Source: Treponema sp.
Lineage (GTDB): Bacteria; Spirochaetota; Spirochaetia; Treponematales; Treponemataceae
Length of the DNA: 64,000 bases
Direction of reading: 5' to 3'
Assembly: GCA_017469785.1 (NCBI GenBank)
Contig: JAFUFU010000027.1
Coordinates: 62,001 to 126,000 of the forward strand
Shown: positions 15,827 through 24,330 of the stretch, piece by piece
How positions within the stretch are numbered: position 1 is the stretch's first letter
Layout of the letters: each line of letters opens with the position of its first letter
The notes under the pieces: model-generated
What the model saw: the letters and a program-made list of their open reading frames with translations, nothing else
The model's database searches: none
Told to the model about the DNA's origin: nothing
Translations under genes and position numbers: made by a program

Positions 15827-17479
15827 ATGAATTTCCTCTTCATGGTCTTTCATTTTGCGGGAAGCCTGTGTTTTTTGCTCTTTGGCATGAAATTTTTGAG
15901 CGACGGAATTCAAAAGTCAGCGGGGGAACGCCTGCAGAAGGCCCTTGCCTTTATGACCAGAAATCGCTTTCTGGGATTGCTTACGGGCTGTGCCCTCACT
16001 ATGCTCATTCAGTCATCGGGGGCGACTACGGTAATGGTCGTCTCCTTCGTGAATGCGGGGCTTCTCACGCTGGAACAGTCGGTTGCTGTCATTTTCGGTG
16101 CGAACATCGGAACGACTATAACGGCCTGGATTGTCGCTCTTTTCGGATTTGACTTCAAGATTTCCGCACTCGCTGTGCCGATTTTTGCTGTCGGATATCT
16201 TTGTACCGTGTTCAAGTCTTTCAAAAAGGAGGGTATCGGACAGGCGGTGATGGGATTTTCGCTCATGTTCATCGCCTTGGGCTGGCTTTCTGAGGCGGTG
16301 TCCCTCAACGCGGAGAACATGGGCTTTCTTTCCGCTGTTCAGGACTTGGGAGTCTGGAGTGCACCGATTGCCGTTCTTATCGGCATTGCCGTCACAGCCC
16401 TCATCCACTCGTCATCGGCAATGACCGCAATCGTCATCACTATGGCCTACAACGGCCTGCTTTCATGGGAATTCTCAGCCGCCCTTGTCATCGGAAGCAA
16501 CATCGGTTCTACGGTGGATTCTGTCATGGCGGCCTTCAGCGCAAAAACAAATGCCCGCCGTGCTTCCCTCGTGCATGTATTGTTTAACACTGCCACCGCC
16601 ATTCTGGCCCTTATCTTTTTGCCACTACTCACCCGTCTTGTCGATTTCATCACTCCTGGCAGGGCAGATGTCGCCGTCACCTATCACATTGCCATGCTCC
16701 ACACCCTCTTCAATGTGGCGGGAACAATCCTCTTCCTGCCTTTTACTGCTCAGGTGGCCCGGTTGGCCAAAAAACTCATCAGGGGCAAGGCAGAGGAAAT
16801 CCCGGCGAGCTATCGTTTTCCCTTTCCAGACCATGCCGCTCACGAGTCCGCTACCATACCGCTGGTTGCAGCGCGCACCGAGATTCAGCACATGGCTGAT
16901 GCTACCGTGGAAATGTTCGACCGGGTGCAGACTGGATTTTCTGACAGCAAGCTTTTTGTCGCACATCAGTATCTGCCCCTTGAACAGGAAGAATTTTATC
17001 TTGACCAGATGCAGGAGCAACTGACAGCTTATCTTTTGAAATGCCAGCAGCTGAACCTGAACGAGTGGCAGCGTCAGCAGGTGAATGTAATGCTTGCCGT
17101 GGTTACGGAACTGGAAGCCCTTTCCGATGACTGTCTGACCATCGGCGTATACTTGAAACGGATGGAAGAGAAAAAACTGAACATTGCGTCCGAGGACAAA
17201 AAAAGACTTTTGCCTTACATTGAGCTTGCAAGGCAGCTTCTCTACTTCGTCCACCGCCATATCGGGAGCGAACTGAACAAGGAGCAGCTTGCCTTTGCCA
17301 ACAGCCTGGAGGAACAGATTGACGAGGAGCGAACTGTCCTTAAAAAAGTCGCCCGTGAACGGCTGGAGCAGGGAAGCGACGTAAAGGCGGAACTCCTCTA
17401 TATAGACATTGTGCGTAAGGTTGAGAAAATGGGCGACAGCTGCTTTGCTATTGCCCGTCAGCTCGGTGGGCGGGGCTGA
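15827..17479 (+). CDS. Na/Pi cotransporter family protein with PhoU-like tail
   Basis: 550 residues from the ATG at 15827 after GGGGGA. The N-terminal part (about 1-320) has two Na/Pi cotransporter repeats with the QSSGATTVMVVSFVNAG and HSSSAMTAIVITMAYNG segments that contain the QSS-type phosphate/sodium motif, followed by GANIGTT and GSNIGST. The C-terminal 200 residues are helical and soluble, as in PhoU-like domains of the NptA/YjbB group. It should move phosphate across the inner membrane. Its promoter is probably shared with the upstream cation exchanger. Confidence 0.92.
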   Translation: MNFLFMVFHFAGSLCFLLFGMKFLSDGIQKSAGERLQKALAFMTRNRFLGLLTGCALTMLIQSSGATTVMVVSFVNAGLLTLEQSVAVIFGANIGTTITAWIVALFGFDFKISALAVPIFAVGYLCTVFKSFKKEGIGQAVMGFSLMFIALGWLSEAVSLNAENMGFLSAVQDLGVWSAPIAVLIGIAVTALIHSSSAMTAIVITMAYNGLLSWEFSAALVIGSNIGSTVDSVMAAFSAKTNARRASLVHVLFNTATAILALIFLPLLTRLVDFITPGRADVAVTYHIAMLHTLFNVAGTILFLPFTAQVARLAKKLIRGKAEEIPASYRFPFPDHAAHESATIPLVAARTEIQHMADATVEMFDRVQTGFSDSKLFVAHQYLPLEQEEFYLDQMQEQLTAYLLKCQQLNLNEWQRQQVNVMLAVVTELEALSDDCLTIGVYLKRMEEKKLNIASEDKKRLLPYIELARQLLYFVHRHIGSELNKEQLAFANSLEEQIDEERTVLKKVARERLEQGSDVKAELLYIDIVRKVEKMGDSCFAIARQLGGRG

Positions 17480-17645
17480 GAGGCTTGTCGTACACTTTAA
17501 TTTCCCCGGCGACGTGACTGGCTTTGCGGCTTTTGCGGTCGCTGTGGGATTTTTTCCTTTATTTTTCTCATCTTGCCTGTGATTTTTACTTGCCGATTTG
17601 CAACTTTTTTCAGTATCTTTTGTTTAAACAAACAGAGGCTTTATT

Positions 17646-18347
17646 TTGAATATAGATGAACTTGCCGCTGAATCAGTGAGCGATATTGAATTGCCGAAAG
17701 CCATCAATCAGGAATTGATGAGCAATCCCGACAACTTTTATAAAATGGCGTTCGAATTCCAGCAGATTATGATGGTTTACGAGAGCGCAATCAAGCAGAT
17801 TGAGACAAAGCTTGACATTCTGAATAAAGAGAACAAGGTTTCGGGCAGGCGGAACCCCATTGAGACCGTTAAATCCAGAATCAAGTCTCCCCAGAGCATC
17901 GCAAGCAAGCTTGAAAAAAAGAAGCTGCCGGTGACTTTTGATTCCATGGTCGAAAACCTGCATGATATTGCTGGCGTGCGGGTAATCTGCCCGTATATTT
18001 CGGATATTTACAGCGTGCGGGACATGCTCTTGAAGCAGCCGGATATCACTCTTCTTGAAGAAAAAGATTACATCAAAAATCCCAAAGAATCAGGCTACCG
18101 AAGTTTACATCTTGTGATTGAGGTTCCGGTTTATCTATCTGAAAGCACCCATAACGTCAAGGTTGAAATCCAGCTGCGTACCATTGCAATGGACTTTTGG
18201 GCATGCCTTGAGCACGAGCTTCATTACAAGACAAATACGGCGGTTCCGGAAAGCATAAGGCGGGAACTTTTCCGCGTGGCAGAGACAATCGCCATGACCG
18301 ACCGCGAGATGGAAGAAATCGCGATTGAGTTGCAGAATTTGGATTAA
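17646..18347 (+). CDS. Small alarmone synthetase (RelA/SpoT-domain GTP pyrophosphokinase)
   Basis: 233 residues from a TTG codon at 17646 with GAGG 8 bases upstream; no good ATG is available. Only the synthetase domain is present: no HD hydrolase, TGS or ACT domain. Diagnostic segments are VKSRIKSPQSIASKLEKKK, DIAGVRVICPY, SGYRSLHLVIEVP and VEIQLRTIAMDFWACLEHEL, with the conserved Tyr, Arg, Gln and Glu of the (p)ppGpp synthetase site. It resembles RelP/RelQ-type stand-alone enzymes that make (p)ppGpp under stress. The last four bases overlap the end of a convergent phosphodiesterase gene. A 12-bp palindrome (TTGTTTAAACAA) lies just upstream of the start region. Confidence 0.9.
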   Translation: MNIDELAAESVSDIELPKAINQELMSNPDNFYKMAFEFQQIMMVYESAIKQIETKLDILNKENKVSGRRNPIETVKSRIKSPQSIASKLEKKKLPVTFDSMVENLHDIAGVRVICPYISDIYSVRDMLLKQPDITLLEEKDYIKNPKESGYRSLHLVIEVPVYLSESTHNVKVEIQLRTIAMDFWACLEHELHYKTNTAVPESIRRELFRVAETIAMTDREMEEIAIELQNLD

Positions 18348-18910
18348 AATTCTCTCTCTCGAAGCGGCTTTCCTTCTATCGTGTACAGACTCACTTTTAC
18401 GGTGTCGTTTTGGACTTCCAGAATTCCGCAGGTTTTGCCGTCATCGCATTTGGGGAGCGAGATTGAGCCGGGGTTGAAGTAGAAAAGTCCGGCTTCTTCT
18501 TCCATGACCGTGACATGCGTGTGTCCTGAAATGACGATAGCGCCTTTCGGAAGCCAGTCGCTGAGTTCTTCGCGGCTGTAAAGATGTCCGTGGTGGATGA
18601 AGAGGCGGCGAAGCCCAGCGGGGGCGGGCATGGCGAGCATGGTGTAGGCGTTCAAGCATGGAAAATTAAGCATCATCTGGTCTACTTCGCTGTCGCAGTT
18701 ACCCCGCACGCAGATGATTTTATCTTTGCGCTCGTTTAAAAGCTCGGCGGTGCGCTTAGTGTCCCAGCCTTGGGGGAGAGGATTTCTTGGGCCGTGGTTG
18801 AGATAGTCGCCAAGCATGATGATTGCGTCTACTTTGTTTTCAAAGGAAGCAAGGGCCGTTTCGAGGCATTCTGCGCTTCCGTGGATGTCGGATAGGATTA
18901 GGAAGGTCAT
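18344..18910 (-). CDS. YfcE-like metallophosphodiesterase, copy A
   Basis: 188 residues of the calcineurin-like phosphoesterase fold. Metal ligands follow the family pattern: SDIHG at the N-terminus, GDYLNHGPRN, RGNCDSE, HHGHLY and SGHTHV. YfcE-type enzymes hydrolyse phosphodiesters with Mn2+, but the natural substrate is uncertain. A second copy with the same length and about 24 differing residues by eye lies at 23376-23942 in the same orientation; the C-terminal 40 residues differ at one position only. The two copies bracket the gtr-like cassette. The stop overlaps the end of the alarmone synthetase gene by 4 bases. Confidence 0.9.
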   Translation of the reverse strand: MTFLILSDIHGSAECLETALASFENKVDAIIMLGDYLNHGPRNPLPQGWDTKRTAELLNERKDKIICVRGNCDSEVDQMMLNFPCLNAYTMLAMPAPAGLRRLFIHHGHLYSREELSDWLPKGAIVISGHTHVTVMEEEAGLFYFNPGSISLPKCDDGKTCGILEVQNDTVKVSLYTIEGKPLREREF

Positions 18911-18948
18911 AATTACAGAATTGTACTATATTTTTGGAAAAATGAAAG

Positions 18949-19263
18949 TCAGCCTTTTAAAATTCCTTCCATTAATCTAAGAAATGTAGTTTGGTCTTTG
19001 TCTGAGAGTTTTGAAAAAAGACGGATGCTTTTCTGAAGTTTTGTTTCTTCTTTTGGGAGCTGTTTTTCTCCAAGTACAAGTGCTTCGACTGTTGTGTTCA
19101 GGGCTTTTGCGATTTTTACGGCGGAATAAATGTTCGGAAGGGCGTTATGGTCGTTTATATAGTTGCGCAATGTGTTCACGCTGATTCCTGTTTTTTCAGA
19201 AAGCTCCTTCTGCTTGATGTCCTGAAATTTTAATTCTTCACGTAAATTTTCTTTGAAACCCAT
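18949..19263 (-). CDS. XRE-family transcriptional regulator
   Basis: 104 residues from the ATG at 19263. Residues about 5-60 form a Cro/CI-type helix-turn-helix (KQKELSEKTGISVNTLRNYI, then a DNA-contact region and a hydrophobic IAKALNTTVEAL helix). The C-terminal half is short and charged and may mediate dimerisation. It is divergent from gtrA, with about 125 AT-rich bases between them that contain a 10-bp inverted repeat, so it most likely regulates the gtr-like operon. No partner toxin gene is adjacent, which makes an antitoxin role less likely. Confidence 0.85.
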   Translation of the reverse strand: MGFKENLREELKFQDIKQKELSEKTGISVNTLRNYINDHNALPNIYSAVKIAKALNTTVEALVLGEKQLPKEETKLQKSIRLFSKLSDKDQTTFLRLMEGILKG

Positions 19264-19344
19264 AAGCAAATAGTAATCTGAAAAGATTCCAAAAGTTACA
19301 AGAGTTGATTTTAAAAGATTAATATTATATGATTAAAATAATTA

Positions 19345-19379
19345 TATCTAATCACAATTTTTAGTTTATTGATTAGATA
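19345..19379. promoter_or_regulatory. 10-bp inverted repeat, candidate operator of the gtr-like operon
   Basis: TATCTAATCA (19345-19354) and TGATTAGATA (19370-19379) are perfect reverse complements separated by 15 bases. The right arm ends 10 bases before the gtrA ATG. Further TGATTA/TAATCA-like sites occur at about 19328-19335. It could be bound by the divergent XRE protein or fold as a hairpin in the gtrA leader. Confidence 0.5.
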
Positions 19380-19389
19380 ACATCTTTAT

Positions 19390-19809
19390 ATGATTGTTTC
19401 CGTGATTATTAACAGCTCTTTCTCTCGATTCCTTCTTGTCGGTGTATTGAATACTATCGTCGGCTCCGGAAGCATGTTTTTTTTGTTCAATATTGTGTCA
19501 TGTTCTTATTGGGTTTCATCAGCAATGAGTTATGTAATCGCAGGAATCCTGAGTTTTTTCTTGAACAAATACTTCACATTTCATGACAAAGGAAAATCTT
19601 ATTTCCAAATTTTTCTGTTTTGTCTGAATCAGGTCGCGTGTTATTTTCTCGCTTATTTTGTCGCCGACAAAGCGATCTGTTTTTTTGCGGCGGGACTTTC
19701 CGAAAAATTATCTGGAAACATTGCTCTTTTTTGTGGCATGTGCTTATTCACAGCCTTGAATTTTTTAGGACAGAAATTCGTAGTTTTTGCAAGGAGAAAA
19801 AATGGATAA
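19390..19809 (+). CDS. GtrA-family membrane protein (lipid-linked sugar flippase-like)
   Basis: 139 residues with four hydrophobic segments, the size and topology of GtrA/DPMS2-like proteins. The hallmark F-L-x-V-G-x-x-N-T-x-x-G start (RFLLVGVLNTIVGSG) and the segment FFLNKYFTFHDKGK are clear, as is the C-terminal NFLGQKFVVF. GtrA proteins are thought to move undecaprenyl-phosphate-linked sugars across the inner membrane. No Shine-Dalgarno sequence precedes the ATG. The last 8 bases overlap the following glycosyltransferase gene, the usual gtrA-gtrB coupling. Confidence 0.9.
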   Translation: MIVSVIINSSFSRFLLVGVLNTIVGSGSMFFLFNIVSCSYWVSSAMSYVIAGILSFFLNKYFTFHDKGKSYFQIFLFCLNQVACYFLAYFVADKAICFFAAGLSEKLSGNIALFCGMCLFTALNFLGQKFVVFARRKNG

Positions 19810-20737
19810 AACTTTGATTTCCATGGTCGTTCCGTGTTTTAACGAGGAGCTTGCAATTCCGAAGTTTTATGAGGAAGCGAACCGTGTCGTTTTACAGATG
19901 AATATTTATGACAGGACGGAATTCGTTTTCGTCGATGATGGCTCTTCTGACGGAACTCTTCGTATCCTTGAAGAACTGGCTCAGAATGACCGCAGGGTTC
20001 ATTTCCTGAGTTTCAGCCGCAATTTCGGGAAGGAAGCTGCTTTGTATGCAGGTCTTTCAAAAGCCAATGGAAAGTTCACGGCATTGATGGACGCTGATCT
20101 TCAGGATCCGCCAAGCCTTTTGCCTGAAATGTTTGAGTCTTTGCAAAAAGAAGGCTTTGACTGCGCAGCTACACGGCGCGTGACTAGAAAAAATGAGCCT
20201 CCCGTCCGTTCATTTTTTGCCCGGATTTTTTATAAAATCATGGGGAAAATAAGCGATGTTCCTGTGGTGGACGGAGCGCGAGATTTCCGGCTGATGAGCG
20301 AGCAGTACAAGAATGCGATGCTTTCCTTGCGCGAGAGGAATCGCTTTACAAAGGGAATATTTCCGTGGGTCGGATTCAGGACAAAATGGTTCGCATACGA
20401 GAACGTCGAGCGTGTCGCCGGCGAGACAAAATGGTCTTTCTGGAAATTGTTCTTGTATTCGATTGACGGAATCATTGGATTCTCGACGAAGCCACTTGCT
20501 TTTTCCGCATTCATGGGAATCCTTGCGATTTTTGCGGCTCTTCTTCTTATTGCGTTCATTGTAATCAGGAGGCTTGTTTTTGGAGACCCTGTTCAGGGAT
20601 GGGCAAGCACTGTCTGTATCATCGTATTCTTGAGCGGTATTCAGCTCTTCTCGCTCGGAATCAGCGGCTTGTACATATCAAAGATATATACGGAAGTAAA
20701 GAACAGGCCCTTGTTTATTATCAGGAAGGAAAAATGA
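19802..20737 (+). CDS. GtrB-like family 2 glycosyltransferase (polyprenyl-phosphate sugar synthase)
   Basis: 311 residues from the ATG at 19802, which follows AAGGAG inside the end of gtrA. The N-terminal GT-A domain has VVPCFNEELAIPKFYEE, FVDDGSSDGTL and the metal site MDADLQDPPSLLPEM. Two C-terminal membrane helices (about 230-300) complete the GtrB/DPM1 architecture. It should transfer glucose or another hexose from a nucleotide sugar to undecaprenyl phosphate on the cytosolic face. Its stop overlaps the ATG of the next gene (ATGA), so the three genes are translationally coupled. Confidence 0.93.
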   Translation: MDKTLISMVVPCFNEELAIPKFYEEANRVVLQMNIYDRTEFVFVDDGSSDGTLRILEELAQNDRRVHFLSFSRNFGKEAALYAGLSKANGKFTALMDADLQDPPSLLPEMFESLQKEGFDCAATRRVTRKNEPPVRSFFARIFYKIMGKISDVPVVDGARDFRLMSEQYKNAMLSLRERNRFTKGIFPWVGFRTKWFAYENVERVAGETKWSFWKLFLYSIDGIIGFSTKPLAFSAFMGILAIFAALLLIAFIVIRRLVFGDPVQGWASTVCIIVFLSGIQLFSLGISGLYISKIYTEVKNRPLFIIRKEK

Positions 20738-23301
20738 AAACTGAAATCTTTAAGAATGAAAAAATCCGTTTCTATTTTTTTGCTACTTTAGTTTTCATTC
20801 TTTTTTCGCTAATTATTTTTCGGTCGGTTATTTTTACAGACAGGACATTTATTACTGATGGGGATACCGATTCGCAGCATTACAAGGCTTTTGTTTACTG
20901 TGGGCGATATCTTAGGGGAATCTTTTATAATCTTTTTGCCGAGCGAAAAATTATAATTCCTCAGTTTGATATTGCTATTGGTGAAGGTTCGGATATTCTT
21001 CATTCGTTGTGCTATTATGTTATCGGAGATCCTTTTGCTTTTATCTCTGTTTTTTTTCCAGATGACAAGTCGTATCTTGGATTTGGATTATCCGGCCTTT
21101 TGAGGCTTTACGCGGCCTTTTTATCATTTGCGTACATGTGTCATTACTTTGGAAAAAAGAATATTCCGACGATTCTTACAGGCTGTGTTTGCTATTGTTT
21201 TGTTCCAGCATCACTGGCAATAGAAGCTCAGATTTTCTTCATTAATCCGTATGTATTCCTTCCACTGATGATTGTCGGAGTGAATAAAATCATGCGGTCG
21301 GAAAAACCGTTTTTGTATATTGTGGCGGTTTTCTTTGCTTCCCTCAGTAATTTTTATTTTTTTTACATGCTCGTCCTGATTCTTATTTTTTATGTGATAA
21401 TAAAAACTGTATTTGTTCAGAAGCTGAGGATAAACGAGCTTTTTTTGCTAGCCGCAAAGTGTATTTCTTATGCGATGATTTCGTTTGTTCTTGCCTCTCC
21501 TTTGTTGTTGCCGATTATTCATGTTTATACACATGACCCAAGAAGTACAACTTTTAGCATCCATTTTTTATATGGCCTGAAAGATTACATAAAACTTCCT
21601 CTTGAATTTACTGGCAGAGTTACTGTGGAATCAATGCTGGCTGTGCTATTCTTGTTTACGGCAAAAAAGACTAAAAAGACTAAAAATGATGCGAGAATTT
21701 TGAAAATATTTGCGGTCGCTTGTGCCCTCGTTCTTGTTTTTCCGTTTTTATGCCAGATTTTAAACGCCCTCTCTTATCCGGAAAACCGCTGGGCTTTTGC
21801 CATGACTCTGCTTGTGGCATATATAACTGTTTTTTCATTTGACTCGCTCAAGAAAATAGATTTTTGGAAAGGCTGCGCCTTTCTGCTTCTCTGGGGCATT
21901 TACTGTATTTTTACCAGTCATTTCATGAACAGCAAATGGCCGCTTTATTATGCCCTGATTCAAGTTCCTGTCGGGGGAATCTTCCTGGTTTTTGAGAAAG
22001 ATTTTTTTGTTTTTAAGGATAAAATACCTTCGAATATAAAGAATGTGTTCGCCTTCCTTCTGATTTCTTTTGCAGTTTTGATGCTAAATGGGGGGCATGG
22101 AGGAGTAAGTTCAGACAGGGCAAAGAAAATTATTTCGAATAATAGCGGTGAAAGGGTAAAAACAGTTGCTGAAGCAGAAAATTTCCGGAATTTCTTCAGG
22201 TTTTCTAAGACAGGTATCTCTAAAGAAAATGATGACGTGAATTCAAATATGATTGCTGGAATTTCTGGGACAGAATACTATTGGTCGCTGATGAATAGTG
22301 ATGTACTGACTTTTAGAAAATCTCTTGAAATTTGTGATCAGCGCCATGATTTTTGGTATACGGGATATGATGTCCGCCCTATTCTTACGGATTTAGCTTG
22401 TGTCAGATATTTTTTTATCGATGATTCCCGGTCTTATCCAAGTATGTATAATTATGCTCCGACAATTGATAAAAATATATTGAGAAATGAAAATTTTATT
22501 CCCTTCGGGTATGTATATGAAAATTATGTGCTTCGTGAAGATTTTGAAAAACTTAATGCCGCCGAAAAAGAGGCTGTTCTTGCAAAAGCGATAGTTGTAG
22601 AAAATCCATCGTTGCGAGCACGAAATCTTACGGATTTTGATTTTGGGGTAAAAAAACTTCATTTTATTCCTGAATTCAATAAATCTGAAATCAGTTTTGA
22701 GGAAAACAGAATCATTGCGAAAAAAAAGAATGCGGAAATAGTTTTAAGATTTTTACCAGATTCTGGCTCAAATGTTTATCTTAGATTGGCGGACATGGAT
22801 TACCATAATAACGACGGAAAAAAGTATGAATGGGAAAGAGTTAAAGTAATAGCTGAAAACGGCTATGAAAAACAATTTGATTTAGAACTTCCAAAATACA
22901 GGTACTACTCAGGAAAAGTTTCAAACAGCGTGAACCTTGGTTATTGTGATGAATCTTCGTCAATAAAATCCGTGAGTATTATTCTTGATGATGAAGGTAT
23001 ATACGAATTTTCAGATTTTGAAATTCTTTCTCTTCCTACACGACAGCTTTGCGGCGAAATGAAAGAGCTTACTGCTTCGCATCTGGAAAATGTTGTTTTT
23101 GAGACAAATGAGATTTCAGGTGTTATTAAAATGGAAAAAAATGGAATTTTGTGTATACCGATTCCGTATCTTGAAGGCTGGACTGCGAGTGTCGATGGCG
23201 AAAATGTTCCGATTTTAAAAGGAAACATTATGTACATGGCCCTTGAACTTTCTAGCGGTCAGCATGAAATAAAACTTCATTACAGAACGCTGTTTTTTTA
23301 A
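20734..23301 (+). CDS. Large YfhO/GtrC-like membrane protein, probable glycosyltransferase
   Basis: 855 residues from the ATG at 20734 (GGAAGG ribosome site; overlaps the preceding stop). The first 490 or so residues contain about a dozen hydrophobic helices with short acidic loops near the front (DGDTDSQHYKAF), the design of GT-C fold enzymes that use polyprenyl-phosphate sugars. The remaining 360 residues are soluble, rich in beta-strand pattern, and presumably periplasmic. This matches YfhO-like proteins and the third component of gtr clusters. It would attach the flipped sugar to a surface glycan or protein. The DNA is visibly AT-richer than the flanks, suggesting acquisition by transfer. 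The acceptor is unknown. Confidence 0.8.
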   Translation: MKTEIFKNEKIRFYFFATLVFILFSLIIFRSVIFTDRTFITDGDTDSQHYKAFVYCGRYLRGIFYNLFAERKIIIPQFDIAIGEGSDILHSLCYYVIGDPFAFISVFFPDDKSYLGFGLSGLLRLYAAFLSFAYMCHYFGKKNIPTILTGCVCYCFVPASLAIEAQIFFINPYVFLPLMIVGVNKIMRSEKPFLYIVAVFFASLSNFYFFYMLVLILIFYVIIKTVFVQKLRINELFLLAAKCISYAMISFVLASPLLLPIIHVYTHDPRSTTFSIHFLYGLKDYIKLPLEFTGRVTVESMLAVLFLFTAKKTKKTKNDARILKIFAVACALVLVFPFLCQILNALSYPENRWAFAMTLLVAYITVFSFDSLKKIDFWKGCAFLLLWGIYCIFTSHFMNSKWPLYYALIQVPVGGIFLVFEKDFFVFKDKIPSNIKNVFAFLLISFAVLMLNGGHGGVSSDRAKKIISNNSGERVKTVAEAENFRNFFRFSKTGISKENDDVNSNMIAGISGTEYYWSLMNSDVLTFRKSLEICDQRHDFWYTGYDVRPILTDLACVRYFFIDDSRSYPSMYNYAPTIDKNILRNENFIPFGYVYENYVLREDFEKLNAAEKEAVLAKAIVVENPSLRARNLTDFDFGVKKLHFIPEFNKSEISFEENRIIAKKKNAEIVLRFLPDSGSNVYLRLADMDYHNNDGKKYEWERVKVIAENGYEKQFDLELPKYRYYSGKVSNSVNLGYCDESSSIKSVSIILDDEGIYEFSDFEILSLPTRQLCGEMKELTASHLENVVFETNEISGVIKMEKNGILCIPIPYLEGWTASVDGENVPILKGNIMYMALELSSGQHEIKLHYRTLFF

Positions 23302-23375
23302 ATGGCGAATGCAAATCATCCAGTGCGTCGCTCTCCTTGGGATGGAGAAAGAGTTCCTTGAGCTGAGAGAAATTT

Positions 23376-23942
23376 TTAAAACTCGCGCTCTCGAAGCGGC
23401 TTTCCTTCTATTGTGTAGAGACTCACTTTTACGGTGTCGTTTTGGACTTCCAGAATTCCGCAGGTGTTTCCGTCATCGCATTTTGGTAGGGAGATAGAAC
23501 CGGGGTTGAAGTAGAAAAGGCCGGCTTCTTCTTCCATGACCGTGACATGGGTGTGGCCTGAAATGACGATTGTGCCTTTGGGAAGCCAAGATGCCAATTC
23601 TTCTCTTGAATACAAGTGTCCGTGGTGAACGAAGAGGCGGCGGATTCCTCCGGGAGCGGGAAGGGCAAGGGTAGTGTAGGAGGCAAGGCAGGGGAAGGTC
23701 AGCATCATCTGATCGACTTCGCTGTCACAGTTTCCCCGCACGCAGATGATTTTATCTTTGCGGGCATTTAAAAGCTCGGCGGTGCGCTTAGTGTCCCAGC
23801 CTTGAGGGAGCGGGTTTCTCGGACCGTGGTTCAAATAATCGCCGCAGAGAATGAGCGCGTCAACTGATTTTTCAAATGAAGCGAGCGTTGTTTCAAGGCA
23901 GGCGGCGCTTCCGTGTATGTCGGATAGGATTAGGAATTTCAT
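23376..23942 (-). CDS. YfcE-like metallophosphodiesterase, copy B
   Basis: 188 residues with the same metal-binding motifs as copy A (SDIHG, GDYLNHGPRN, RGNCDSE, HHGHLY, SGHTHV), so both should be active. Differences from copy A are concentrated in the first 125 residues (for example DALILCGDY versus DAIIMLGDY) while the last third is almost identical, which suggests a duplication with later gene conversion in the 3' part. It has the same orientation as copy A, 4.5 kb away, making a pair of long direct repeats around the gtr-like cassette. Confidence 0.9.
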   Translation of the reverse strand: MKFLILSDIHGSAACLETTLASFEKSVDALILCGDYLNHGPRNPLPQGWDTKRTAELLNARKDKIICVRGNCDSEVDQMMLTFPCLASYTTLALPAPGGIRRLFVHHGHLYSREELASWLPKGTIVISGHTHVTVMEEEAGLFYFNPGSISLPKCDDGNTCGILEVQNDTVKVSLYTIEGKPLREREF

Positions 23943-24030
23943 AGGCTTAACAGTAAAATTTCAATTCGCCGAAGCGAGTCTGCCATTCTGAGACAATTTT
24001 GACCAAAAATAAACAAGGTATGAGCCGATA

Positions 24031-24306
24031 CTAAAAATTTGCGGCATGTTCAAATCCCCCGCCTCTGGCAAATTTAATGAAAAGATGTGCGGCTCGTTCT
24101 ACCAGATCCTTGAAATATTTCATTTCTTCATCTGAATAACCGTGGACTTCCCATTTGTAATCTGGCAAGAAACATGTTGCATCATTAAAACCATTATCTG
24201 TAGGCGTTTCGATGTAGACTTTTACTTGTTCCTTGCCGTCGATGTTCAGAATCTCCGAGTGGGTGATTTCTGTGCCGTCGTTCAGTGTCATGAATGGATA
24301 CATCAT
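24031..24306 (-). CDS. Small conserved-looking protein of unknown function
   Basis: 91 residues from the third codon of the longest frame, because an AGGGGAG ribosome site is then at a proper distance. The sequence opens with a short strand-turn-strand pattern (FMTLNDGTEITHSE) and ends in an amphipathic helix containing ERAAHLFIKFAR. No signal peptide or membrane segment. It lies 24 bases after argS on the same strand and is probably translated from the same transcript. I do not recognise the family. Confidence 0.6.
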   Translation of the reverse strand: MMYPFMTLNDGTEITHSEILNIDGKEQVKVYIETPTDNGFNDATCFLPDYKWEVHGYSDEEMKYFKDLVERAAHLFIKFARGGGFEHAANF

Positions 24307-24330
24307 AAGCATTCTCCCCTGTAGCCTTCA

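Noticed and set aside
15025..15843. 272-codon minus-strand frame opposite the cation exchanger
   Set aside because: Charged, low-similarity sequence that mirrors the hydrophobic codons of the true membrane protein.
17586..17600. Sigma-28 type promoter (GCCGAT) upstream of the alarmone synthetase
   Set aside because: The TAAA -35 element is missing at the proper distance, so the match is only six bases.
18949..19263. XRE protein as antitoxin of a toxin-antitoxin pair
   Set aside because: The neighbouring genes are a phosphodiesterase of a housekeeping type and a gtrA gene; no small toxin-like frame is adjacent.
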